64,000 bases of DNA, taken from Burkholderiales bacterium 8X (lineage in GTDB: Bacteria; Pseudomonadota; Gammaproteobacteria; Burkholderiales; Burkholderiaceae_C). Position 1 is the stretch's first letter, and every line of letters begins with the position of its first letter. The translations under genes were made by a program, and so were the position numbers. The notes below the pieces were generated by a model. The model made no database searches, had not been told where the DNA came from, and saw only the letters and a list, made by a program, of their open reading frames with translations. The DNA lies in contig LR732703.1 in the NCBI GenBank assembly GCA_902506565.1, positions 2,218,125-2,282,124 on the forward strand, written 5' to 3'. Below, in pieces: positions 20,038-27,623 of this stretch.

Positions 20038-21431
20038 GCCGCTTCCCTCCGCTTGATCTCGGTCTCGATCTCTTCCTGCGCGCGACCCCAGGTCTTGACG
20101 AAGCGGCGGCGCACCAGCTCGAATGCGCCCATGCCGACCGCGAACAGCGCGATCGCGCCGACCCAGCTCACCGCGCCATCGGTGTTGAGCGTGACGCCGA
20201 AGAACCGGAGCTCCGGGCCGAGCGCCGAATTGAGCTGGATGTGATAGATCATCTCGATCACGGCCGCGGCGCCCACGACGACCGGCACCAGCGCCGCGAT
20301 CAAGCCCGCATAAAGGCCCCAGAAGCGCTGGAACTTGCCGTACTTGGCGACCCGCAGGTTCATCATGATCAGGCTTGCGATGCCGCCGGGCGCGAACATC
20401 ACCATGAAGACGAACACCAGCCCGAAGTAGAGCTGCCAGGCCTTCGACAACTCCGAGAGCAGCACCGAGGCGAACACCAGCAGCACCGCACCGATGATCG
20501 GCCCGAAGAAGAACACCGCGCCGCCGAGGAACGTAAAGAGCAGGTAGCCGCCGGAGCGGATCGCGTTGAGGCTGTCGGCCGCGTTCACGATCTCGAAATT
20601 GATGGCGGCCAGCCCGCCACCGATGCCGGCGAAAAAGCCGGCGATGATGAAGGCGAAGTAGCGCACCCGCTGGGTGTTGTAGCCGATGAACTCGACCCGC
20701 TCGGGGTTGTCGCGCACCGCATTCAGGATGCGTCCGAGCGGCGTGCCGGTGAAGGCATACATGAGGCCGGTGCAGACGAAGCAATACACCGCGATCAGGT
20801 AGTACACCTGGATCTGAGGGCCGAAGGTGATGCCCATGAAGGGCTGGCCGTAGACCCGATTCATGGTGATGCCGCCCTCGCCGCCGAAGAAGGTCGGGAA
20901 CATCAGCGCCATCGAGGCGACCAGTTCGCCGATGCCGAGCGTGATCATCGCGAAGGTGGTGCCCGACTTCTTGGTGGTGACGAAGCCGAACAGCATCGCG
21001 AAGAACATGCCGGCCAACCCGCCGACCAGCGGCATGAAGACCAGCGGTATCGGCAGCTTGCCGGCGCTGGCGAGGTTGATGGCGTGAATCGCGATGAACG
21101 AGCCGAGCCCGGTGTAGACCGCGTGGCCGAAGCTCAGCATGCCGCCCTGGCCGAGCAGGATGTTGTAGCTCAGGCAGATGATGATGAGATAGCCCATCTG
21201 CGACAGCATGGTGAGCGCGAGGCTGCTCTTGAAGAGATGCGGCAGCACGATCAATGCGATGGCGAACACCGACCAGATCAGGTAGCGGCCGATGTTCCAG
21301 GGCTTGAAGCGGTAGTAGCGCCGGCTGCTGCCGGTGGCGCGGCTTTCTTGCGCGTCGCCCGCCAGGGTCGGCTGCATGGCGAGGCCGTTGTTGCGGCCTT
21401 CGAGCGCTTCTGCGCCTTGCGGTGTGGTCAT
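20034..21431 (-). CDS. livM: Branched-chain-type ABC transporter permease LivM
   Basis: The 465-residue integral membrane protein has an extended hydrophilic N-terminus (about 45 residues), then about ten hydrophobic segments. It carries the LivM motif YNILLGQGGMLSFGHAVYTGLG and the cytoplasmic coupling region TGTPLGRILNAVRDNPERVEFIGY, quoted here only in part as TPLGRILNAVRDNPER. A nearer start at the Met in GLAMQPTLAG is possible. The gene starts 4 bp after livH and overlaps livG by four bases. Confidence 0.9.
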   Translation of the reverse strand: MTTPQGAEALEGRNNGLAMQPTLAGDAQESRATGSSRRYYRFKPWNIGRYLIWSVFAIALIVLPHLFKSSLALTMLSQMGYLIIICLSYNILLGQGGMLSFGHAVYTGLGSFIAIHAINLASAGKLPIPLVFMPLVGGLAGMFFAMLFGFVTTKKSGTTFAMITLGIGELVASMALMFPTFFGGEGGITMNRVYGQPFMGITFGPQIQVYYLIAVYCFVCTGLMYAFTGTPLGRILNAVRDNPERVEFIGYNTQRVRYFAFIIAGFFAGIGGGLAAINFEIVNAADSLNAIRSGGYLLFTFLGGAVFFFGPIIGAVLLVFASVLLSELSKAWQLYFGLVFVFMVMFAPGGIASLIMMNLRVAKYGKFQRFWGLYAGLIAALVPVVVGAAAVIEMIYHIQLNSALGPELRFFGVTLNTDGAVSWVGAIALFAVGMGAFELVRRRFVKTWGRAQEEIETEIKRREAA

Positions 21432-21435
21432 GGCG

Positions 21436-22389
21436 TCAGTCCTCCCGCGTTCCGAGCAGGCCCTTGGGCCTGAAGATGAGGATCAGCACCAGGAACAGGT
21501 ACGGCAGGATCGGTGCCACCTGCGAAATGGTGAGCTTCATGATTTCGTAGCCGAAGGTCTGTTCGCTGACCGCGACGCCGACGGCGCGCAGGCCGGTCGC
21601 GATCGATTGGTCCATTGCCACGGCGAAGGTCTGGATGATGCCGATCAGGAGCGACGCCAGGAACGCGCCCGCCAGCGAGCCCATGCCGCCGACCACCACC
21701 ACCACGAAGATGATCGAGCCGACCGAGGCCGCCATGGCCGGTTCGGTGACATAGGTGTTGCCGCCGACCACGCCGGCCAGGGCCGCCAGCGCGGCGCCGC
21801 CGCCGAACACCAGCATGAAGACGCGCGGCACGTTGTGCCCGAGCGCCTCGACCATCTCCGGGTGCTTGAGCGCGGCCTGGATGACCAGACCGATGCGGGT
21901 GCGGGTGAGCAGCAGCCACACCGACAGCAGCATCAGCAACGCGACCAGCATGATGAACGAGCGCGACTTGGGAAACTGCGTGCCGTAGAGCGTGAAAAGC
22001 GGCCCCTGCAGCTGCGGCGGCAACCCGTAAGGCACGGTGGAGCGACCCCAGACCAGCTGCACCAGTTCGAGGATCAGGTACGAAAGTCCGAAGGTCACCA
22101 GCAACTCGGGCACGTGGCCGAACTTGTGGACCCGGCGAAGGCTGTAGCGCTCGAAGCCCGCACCCAGCGCGCCGACCAGCAGCGGCGCGATGAAAAGCGC
22201 CGGCCAGAAACCGACGATGCCGGAGAGCGTGTAGGCGACATAGGCGCCCAGCATGTAGAAGCTGGTGTGCGCGAAGTTGAGCACGCCCATCATGCTGAAG
22301 ATCAGCGTGAGGCCCGAGCTCAGCATGAACAGCAGCAGCCCGTAGCTGACGCCGTTCAAGAGCGAGATCACGAAGAATTCGACGTTCAT
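21436..22389 (-). CDS. livH: Branched-chain-type ABC transporter permease LivH
   Basis: The 317-residue permease has about eight membrane segments, beginning FFVISLLNGVSYGLLLFMLS, with the conserved LTLIFSMMGVLNFAHTSFY and the later VGGMGSLAGAFLASLLIG. Together with LivM it forms the channel of the importer. A hairpin with a U-run separates it from the upstream SBP gene, which would make its expression lower than that of the binding protein. Confidence 0.9.
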   Translation of the reverse strand: MNVEFFVISLLNGVSYGLLLFMLSSGLTLIFSMMGVLNFAHTSFYMLGAYVAYTLSGIVGFWPALFIAPLLVGALGAGFERYSLRRVHKFGHVPELLVTFGLSYLILELVQLVWGRSTVPYGLPPQLQGPLFTLYGTQFPKSRSFIMLVALLMLLSVWLLLTRTRIGLVIQAALKHPEMVEALGHNVPRVFMLVFGGGAALAALAGVVGGNTYVTEPAMAASVGSIIFVVVVVGGMGSLAGAFLASLLIGIIQTFAVAMDQSIATGLRAVGVAVSEQTFGYEIMKLTISQVAPILPYLFLVLILIFRPKGLLGTRED

Positions 22390-22415
22390 CGTTCCCTGGA
22401 AATGCTGGAAGAAAG

Positions 22416-22450
22416 AAAAAGAAAAAGGCCCGCTGGTGAAGGTCGGGCCT
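22416..22450 (-). terminator. Hairpin plus U-run between SBP gene and livH
   Basis: On the minus strand AGGCCCG (22450-22444) pairs with CGGGCCT (22432-22426) across an 11-nt loop, and the transcript continues with a run of U broken by single C residues. It lies 28 bp after the SBP stop codon. A partial terminator here is a common way to keep binding-protein mRNA in excess of permease mRNA. Confidence 0.65.
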
Positions 22451-22477
22451 CGGCGGGGCTTGCTACCCGGGCTGCTT

Positions 22478-23713
22478 TCAGGAGCTGGGGCGCTTCATCT
22501 GGCACGAGGTCGGCGTGCTGGCCACGTAGGCCTCGTAGAACTTGACCGGCGCCAGGGTGTAGCCGGTGTTCTCGGGGCTGTAGGGGTTCTTGGCATCGGC
22601 CTTCTTCCATTGCGTGATCCACAGGCCCTGCTGCAATTGGTGGTCGGACTTGCGCATCTCGACGTCGCCGTTGAAGCTCTTGAACTTCATGCCCTCGAGC
22701 GCGGCAGCCACCTTGACCGGTTCGGTCGACTTCGTCTTGACGAAGGCTTCGCTCAACATCGCGTATACGGTGTAGATGTCGGTGGTGTACATGTCGTCGT
22801 TGAAGCGCTTCTTGTATTCGCCCATGAGCGGCTGAATCGGCCCGGGTGCGTTGTAGTGGCTGTAGCCGACCTGGAAGACCTTGCCGTCCGAAGCCGCTCC
22901 CATGGCGGTCGGCGTGCCGGTGGTGACTGCGTAATAGGTATAGAACTTGACGTTCAGGCCGGAGTCGTTCGAGGCCTTGATCAGGAGCGCGAGGTCCGAA
23001 CCCCAGTTGCCGGTGATCACCGTGTCGGCGCCGGACTGCTTGATCTTGGCGATGTACGGCGCGAAGTCACGGACCTGGGCCAGCGGATGGAGGTCGTCGC
23101 CGACGATCTCGACGTCAGGCCGCTTGGCCTTGAGGTTTTCTTTGGCGAACTTCGAGACCTGCTGGCCGTGCGAATAGTTCTGGTTGATGAGGTACACCTT
23201 CTTGATGTCGGATTGCTCCTTCATGAAAGTGGTGAGCGCCTCCATCTTCATCGACGTATCTGCATCCAGCCGGAAGTGCCAGTAGCTGCACTTGCTGTTG
23301 GTCAGGTCGGGGTCGACCGCGGCGTAGTTGATGTAGAGCACTTCCTTGCCGGGGTTGCGGGCATTGTGCTTTTCGAGCGCGTCGATGATCGCGAGCGCCG
23401 GCCCGGAGCCGTTGCCCTGCACCACGTAGCGGGCACCCTGGTCCATCGCCGAGCGCAGCGCGCTGGTGGTTTCCTGCGGGCTCAGCTTGTTGTCGATGCC
23501 GATGATCTCGAACTTGACGCCCGCCGCGTTCTTCTTGTTGAACTCCTCCGCCAGGAACTGGAAGGTCTTGAGCTGGTTGGTGCCGACCGCAGCCATCAAA
23601 CCCGAGAGCGGGTCGAGCCAGGCGATCTTGACGGTTTCGCCCTTTTGGGCGAAGGCGCCGGTGGCGCAAGCCGCCAGGATGGCGGTGGCGGCAATCTTCT
23701 TAGCGAACTTCAT
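22478..23713 (-). CDS. ABC transporter substrate-binding protein (Leu/Ile/Val type)
   Basis: The 411-residue periplasmic protein has a Sec signal peptide (MKFAKKIAATAILAACATGAF, quoted in part as KKIAATAILAACATGAFA, cleavage before QKG) and the type-I fold opening VKIAWLDPLSGLMAAVG. The family segment RYVVQGNGSGPALAIIDAL and a C-terminal FYEAYVASTPTSC follow. It captures the substrate for LivHMGF. Proteins like this bind amino acids, aromatic acids or other carboxylates; the neighbouring beta-oxidation genes favour a carboxylate. The ATG at 23713 is chosen because a CAGGAGACACC Shine-Dalgarno precedes it and it begins the signal peptide. Confidence 0.9.
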   Translation of the reverse strand: MKFAKKIAATAILAACATGAFAQKGETVKIAWLDPLSGLMAAVGTNQLKTFQFLAEEFNKKNAAGVKFEIIGIDNKLSPQETTSALRSAMDQGARYVVQGNGSGPALAIIDALEKHNARNPGKEVLYINYAAVDPDLTNSKCSYWHFRLDADTSMKMEALTTFMKEQSDIKKVYLINQNYSHGQQVSKFAKENLKAKRPDVEIVGDDLHPLAQVRDFAPYIAKIKQSGADTVITGNWGSDLALLIKASNDSGLNVKFYTYYAVTTGTPTAMGAASDGKVFQVGYSHYNAPGPIQPLMGEYKKRFNDDMYTTDIYTVYAMLSEAFVKTKSTEPVKVAAALEGMKFKSFNGDVEMRKSDHQLQQGLWITQWKKADAKNPYSPENTGYTLAPVKFYEAYVASTPTSCQMKRPSS

Positions 23714-23753
23714 GCGGTGTCTCCTGGACGTTGGCTGCATCGATCGCGACGAG

Positions 23754-23783
23754 ATTACAAGCCTTTACGCCCGGGACGGTCAG
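23754..23783 (-). promoter_or_regulatory. Candidate promoter of the importer operon
   Basis: On the minus strand CTGACC (23783-23778), an 18-bp spacer and TGTAAT (23759-23754) precede the SBP start by 40 bp. Both hexamers are imperfect. It is the best candidate in this gap but not strong. Confidence 0.3.
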
Positions 23784-23905
23784 GGAATGCCCGTACCACC
23801 GCCCCGCAGAAGGTCGCTTTTATCGCGCAGGTGACAGCGCGAGGTCGTGATTCCTACCTGCGGGTAGAAATCGGCTGCCGGCGATCATGCCTGGCGGCTT
23901 GGTGT

Positions 23906-25324
23906 CTACTTCTTGCCGCTCGACAGCGCGGCCGACTTCACGTGCAGCACGCAGCAACTGGTGAAGGTGTCCGTCCAGTTGGCTTCGTCCATCGCGAGCG
24001 TGTCTGGTTCGGATGGGCTCGCGTTCGAGCCGCGATTCTGCCGCCAGCGATGAACAGAGATGCAGAAGGCGACGTCTTTCGTGCAGCTTCCGAGGGTTAC
24101 ATAGAGCGCCAGCGCATTTTTCCGCTCTTGGCCCGGTGGAATGACATGTTCCGAGTTGGGCAGGACAACCCGGCGGTTGTGGAAGTCGCGCACGATGCGA
24201 GACCAGAATTGCAACGGATCGGCCTCGATCAGGACGTCGCTGCCGGTGCAATTGTCCAGTTCAAGTCTCTCGGAATCGAGCGTCCGGGCGAGACTCTCCT
24301 TGAATCGCCGATAGACATTCTCGGAAAGCTTCGGCGGCCGCGCCGACTGCTCGGCTTCGATGCTCGCCCGTGCGGCCTCCACACTTGCCCAGATCTCGGC
24401 AAAGACAGCGCGCGCGGAGACTTCGTCGATCGGCGTCGAGGCTTCCAAACCCCTCAAGCGGCGAAGATCCGATCGATACCGCGCCACATCCGGTTCGGTC
24501 TGGTTACCGCGCCTCGTGAGCAGTTCGATCAGGTCATCGAGCGAACCGGCGATGAAGCCGATTGCTCGCTGCAAGGCCTCCTGGATGATGGCCTCGGCTT
24601 GACTGACAGCCATCGACGGAACTCCCTCCGGCGCGGGCGCCTGGTTCGACAGAGTCGACTGGGTCACCAGGGTCCGACGGAGTTCCTCGTGCCGCGCCTG
24701 CGCTTCCCGATTGAAGACTTCGGCTGCGGCTGCGGCAGCGGCATCGGTGGCGGCGCGCGCCTTGCGCACGATCGGGCCTTCGATCCACTCGACATACCGG
24801 TCGATGCTCCACCCGGAGCGATGAGCATCCGACACGATTTCATCCGATGAAGCCGTCTTTGCATAGCCGGTGGCTCCACGCCCGCCGGGTTGGCGGCCGC
24901 GACCTCGGACGCTCCAGCACATCTTGCTTGCGTCCCTCCGCAACAGGGAGTCAGGCACTGTCTTCATGATGCTACGAATCTTGTCGAGCTTGGCGGGCTC
25001 CGGACCGACGAGCACGACCGTGCCGTCGAATCCAAAGACGTTTGCTATTTCCAGTTCGACGATGGCGTCCCGCTCTTTTCGCTTGGCCTCGGGTAGCAAC
25101 CAGTCATTCAGGACTGCCCAACCGACGTCATCCAGAGACTCCGGGACAACCCATTGGGCGACGGCGGTGAGGTCGTTTCGAAATGCCGGAATGTTGCAGA
25201 ACTCACTGAACTCTTCGTCGGCCAGCCAGGCTCGCACGCGTGCCAGACGCCCACGGACTTTGAACAGGCCTGAGGCACTTGCCAATCGGAGCGAGAGCGC
25301 AGTGCAATGGGGAGGCCAGGCCAC
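23906..25324 (-). CDS. Hypothetical protein, shortened paralogue of the upstream gene
   Basis: I do not recognise this 472-residue protein. Residues 24-139 and about 140-470 align closely with residues 32-147 and about 370-700 of the protein encoded at 25325-27457, sharing the stretches NIPAFRNDLTAVAQW, VEWIEGP, LIEADP, ALALYVTLGSCTKDV and FCISVHRWR. A block of about 220 residues between MCWSV and RGRGRQPGGRG is missing. Residues 1-23 (MAWPPHCTALSLRL...) are not homologous: they are translated from DNA that corresponds to the untranslated region upstream of the other gene. The start is a GTG placed immediately after the in-frame TGA of that gene, so the true start is uncertain and the gene may be a decaying copy or rely on coupled translation. 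No signal peptide, membrane helix or catalytic motif is evident. Confidence 0.65.
   Translation of the reverse strand: MAWPPHCTALSLRLASASGLFKVRGRLARVRAWLADEEFSEFCNIPAFRNDLTAVAQWVVPESLDDVGWAVLNDWLLPEAKRKERDAIVELEIANVFGFDGTVVLVGPEPAKLDKIRSIMKTVPDSLLRRDASKMCWSVRGRGRQPGGRGATGYAKTASSDEIVSDAHRSGWSIDRYVEWIEGPIVRKARAATDAAAAAAAEVFNREAQARHEELRRTLVTQSTLSNQAPAPEGVPSMAVSQAEAIIQEALQRAIGFIAGSLDDLIELLTRRGNQTEPDVARYRSDLRRLRGLEASTPIDEVSARAVFAEIWASVEAARASIEAEQSARPPKLSENVYRRFKESLARTLDSERLELDNCTGSDVLIEADPLQFWSRIVRDFHNRRVVLPNSEHVIPPGQERKNALALYVTLGSCTKDVAFCISVHRWRQNRGSNASPSEPDTLAMDEANWTDTFTSCCVLHVKSAALSSGKK
25255..25307 (-). repeat. Copy of the upstream region of the long paralogue
   Basis: These 53 bases match 27533-27585 at 46 positions without gaps. 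At 27533-27585 the sequence lies 76-128 bp upstream of the long gene. Here it forms the coding N-terminus of the short paralogue. It shows that the duplicated unit included promoter-proximal DNA and that about 170 bp carrying the original start was later lost in this copy. Confidence 0.75.
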
Positions 25325-27457
25325 TCAATGTGCAGACTTGCTGCTCGTCACCGTACTTTCTGCGCGCTCACCCTTGCTTGCGAGCGCAGCCGACATCACA
25401 TGCAGCACGCAGCAGGCATCGAGGGTGTCAATCCAATTCGCCCGGTCCATCATCATGGTTTCGGGGTCGGCCGGCGGCGCAGTCGAACCCGGGTTGCGCC
25501 GCCACCGATGCACCGAAATGCAGAAGGAGACGTCTTTCGTGCAACTTCCGAGGGTCACGTACAACGCCAATGCATGGTTGCGCTGCTGGTCTTGCCGGAT
25601 CACATGCTGTGCGTTCGGCAGAATCACCAGTCGGCCGTGCAGCTCCCTGGCGATGCGTGCCCAATACCGCATCGGATCTGCCTCGATCAGGACCTTGCCG
25701 CCGGCATGGTTGCCGAGCGCGAGTTCCTCTTTCTCGAGTGTCTTCCAGAAGGCCTGTTTGAAGTTCCGGTAAACCTGCTCGGAGAGTTGCGGCGGGCGAG
25801 CCATGCGCTCGGACTCGATGGCCGCTCGCAGCGTCTCGATGCGGGTCCAGGCATCGTGAAAGCAGGCGCGTGCCGCAGATTCGTCCATCGAAGGCTGCGA
25901 CTTCAAGGCTTGGAGCTTCTTTCGATCGTTCTCCAACTCGGACACATCGAACAGGATGCCATCTTTGCCTTCCAGGGCGAGCAAGTCGGCGATGGATCCG
26001 TCGATGAAATCCAGCGTCTGGTGCAGCGCTTCCTGGATGATCCGCTCCGCTTCGCGCGTGTCCATGACCGACGGCTTGTCCAGCGCACGGCGGGCGCCCG
26101 AGCTGCCCGGCTGGCTTCCCAGGGCTCGAAGCTCCTCCTCGTGACGAGCTTGGACCTGCGCGTTGTAGGCCTTCGCAGCGGCTTCCGCATTCATGGGCTT
26201 GCGCGACTTGCTGGCGACCGGCCCCTCGATCCATTCGACGTATTGATCGATGCTCCACGCGGCGCGAGTCGACCGAGTCGTTTCCTCGGATGCGAGCGGC
26301 GACGAACGTGAATGTCCACGACCTTGAGGTTGTCGCCCGCGACCTCCGCGCCCTCTTGTCGCCGGCCCCGAAAGCTCGTCTTCGCGACCAGAAGGCCGAC
26401 TCTCGAGTGCGTCGTTCGCAATGCGGACGTTCTGCGCGTAAAAGAATGCCAAGACGGCTTCGGCGTCCGCTGCCCGGTCACGCGGAAGCCTGATCTGGTG
26501 ATCGACCAGCATCTCCAGGGTTTCCATTACTGCAACGTCGCGGCGGACCGCGCTGCCTTGCTGATGGAGCCGCGTCTGCTCGTCGACCAATGCGGCCAGC
26601 TCGGCTGAGTCTCGAGGGGCTGCATCGGTCGGGATCGATTTCAGCAAGCCCAGCACGACCAGCACCGTTTCGGGATCCAGGCCGCTTTTCAGGCCGAACT
26701 TCGAATACGCGGCCTCATAGTCACTCGCCAATTGCAGGAGCCACTCGACGCCCTGTTCGCTGGAGGCAAGAGCGGCCAGCGCAGAGAGAAAAGTCTCCGA
26801 GTCAGCCCGTCCGAAGGCGCAGCCGTAGAGAAGCGCCCATTGAATCACCCTGGTGCGCTTCGACATCGCACAGCCCAGAAAGAACTCAAGTTCCATGACC
26901 TCCGCCCCGCAGGTCCTGAGGCGCTGGTAGATCGACCGGATCTCGGCTGGACCGTGCATCGATGGCAAGCTTCGGCTCTGGAGCGATTCCAATGCCACCG
27001 AAGCGATCCAGGTCTTGACGCACCAGCACATGGCCTTCGCCTTTTCCCGCAGGATGGGCGTGGGCACCGACTTCATGTAGCTCCTGATCTTGTCCACCTT
27101 GGCAGGCTCCGAGTCGATCAGCCCGACCTCGCCGCTGTAATCGAAGACGTTCGAGATTTCACGTTCGACGATGGCCTCCCGATATTTCTGCACGGCCTCG
27201 GGCAGGCGCCAGTGATTGAGAACCGCCCAGCCGGCGCAATCAAGGATTTCCCGGTGAGCCCATTGGGCAACGGCGGTGAGATCGTTCCGAAATGCAGGAA
27301 TGTTGCGGAATTCGCGGAATTCGGCGTCATCCAGCCAAACCTTCACTCGCCCCAGGCGGTCGCGCAGTTCATCGGCGGTTTGGTCTTTTGGATAGCTCTC
27401 GGACTCGGAAAAAAGAAACCACGGCCCGTGCTCGGTCATGAAAGGAAACGCGTGCAT
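25325..27457 (-). CDS. Hypothetical protein, long member of a tandem paralogue pair
   Basis: I do not recognise this 710-residue protein. Residues 1-31 are unique, beginning MHAFPFMTEHGPWFLFSESE. Residues 32-147 hold NIPAFRNDLTAVAQW and are mostly helical. Residues 148-365 are a Leu/Ala-rich, probably alpha-helical block absent from the neighbour. Residues 366-386 form a basic RG-rich linker (RGRGGRGRQPQGRG). Residues 398-700 form a conserved C-terminal region with WSIDQYVEWIEGP, LSEQVYRNFKQAFW, VLIEADPMRYW, VTLGSCTKDVSFCISVHRW and a Cys pair in DACCVLHVMSA. There is no signal peptide or membrane segment. The ATG follows AGGAG. The two genes split an acyl-CoA ligase from its likely importer operon, suggesting insertion. 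The conserved Cys/His/Trp-rich C-terminus is the best candidate for the active part, which is inference. Confidence 0.75.
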   Translation of the reverse strand: MHAFPFMTEHGPWFLFSESESYPKDQTADELRDRLGRVKVWLDDAEFREFRNIPAFRNDLTAVAQWAHREILDCAGWAVLNHWRLPEAVQKYREAIVEREISNVFDYSGEVGLIDSEPAKVDKIRSYMKSVPTPILREKAKAMCWCVKTWIASVALESLQSRSLPSMHGPAEIRSIYQRLRTCGAEVMELEFFLGCAMSKRTRVIQWALLYGCAFGRADSETFLSALAALASSEQGVEWLLQLASDYEAAYSKFGLKSGLDPETVLVVLGLLKSIPTDAAPRDSAELAALVDEQTRLHQQGSAVRRDVAVMETLEMLVDHQIRLPRDRAADAEAVLAFFYAQNVRIANDALESRPSGREDELSGPATRGRGGRGRQPQGRGHSRSSPLASEETTRSTRAAWSIDQYVEWIEGPVASKSRKPMNAEAAAKAYNAQVQARHEEELRALGSQPGSSGARRALDKPSVMDTREAERIIQEALHQTLDFIDGSIADLLALEGKDGILFDVSELENDRKKLQALKSQPSMDESAARACFHDAWTRIETLRAAIESERMARPPQLSEQVYRNFKQAFWKTLEKEELALGNHAGGKVLIEADPMRYWARIARELHGRLVILPNAQHVIRQDQQRNHALALYVTLGSCTKDVSFCISVHRWRRNPGSTAPPADPETMMMDRANWIDTLDACCVLHVMSAALASKGERAESTVTSSKSAH

Positions 27458-27532
27458 CAGCCACTCCTGTCGGCCCGGCTGTGCAATGGCGCTGTGGCGG
27501 TACGCTCGCTGCCGGTTCGATCAGCCACCGGT

Positions 27533-27585
27533 GGACTTTGACGAGGCCCGGTGCGCTTGCCAATCGGAGCGAAAGCGCAGTGCAA
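27533..27585 (-). repeat. Upstream region duplicated with the paralogue pair
   Basis: The partner of 25255-25307 (46 of 53 identical). It ends just before the hairpin that follows the acyl-CoA ligase gene and probably contains part of the promoter region of the long hypothetical gene. Confidence 0.75.
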
Positions 27586-27586
27586 G

Positions 27587-27611
27587 AGCGGGGGCCGACG
27601 CGGCCCCCGCT
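27587..27611 (-). terminator. Strong GC hairpin after the acyl-CoA ligase gene
   Basis: AGCGGGGGCC (27587-27596) and GGCCCCCGCT (27602-27611) form a 10-bp perfect stem with a 5-nt loop, 12 bp past the ligase stop codon. On the minus strand only CTCTTG follows, so the U-run is poor. It should still mark the end of the ligase transcript. Confidence 0.6.
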
Positions 27612-27623
27612 GGCGGCATTACC

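Noticed and set aside
25325..25327. Selenocysteine or programmed read-through at the TGA between the paralogues
   Set aside because: No SECIS-like hairpin was seen just downstream, TGAG is not a read-through-prone context and no redox motif surrounds the site.
25307..26311. Plus-strand frames opposite the hypothetical paralogues
   Set aside because: The minus-strand frames align to each other as proteins with conserved motifs and mostly conservative changes, so they are the coding strand.
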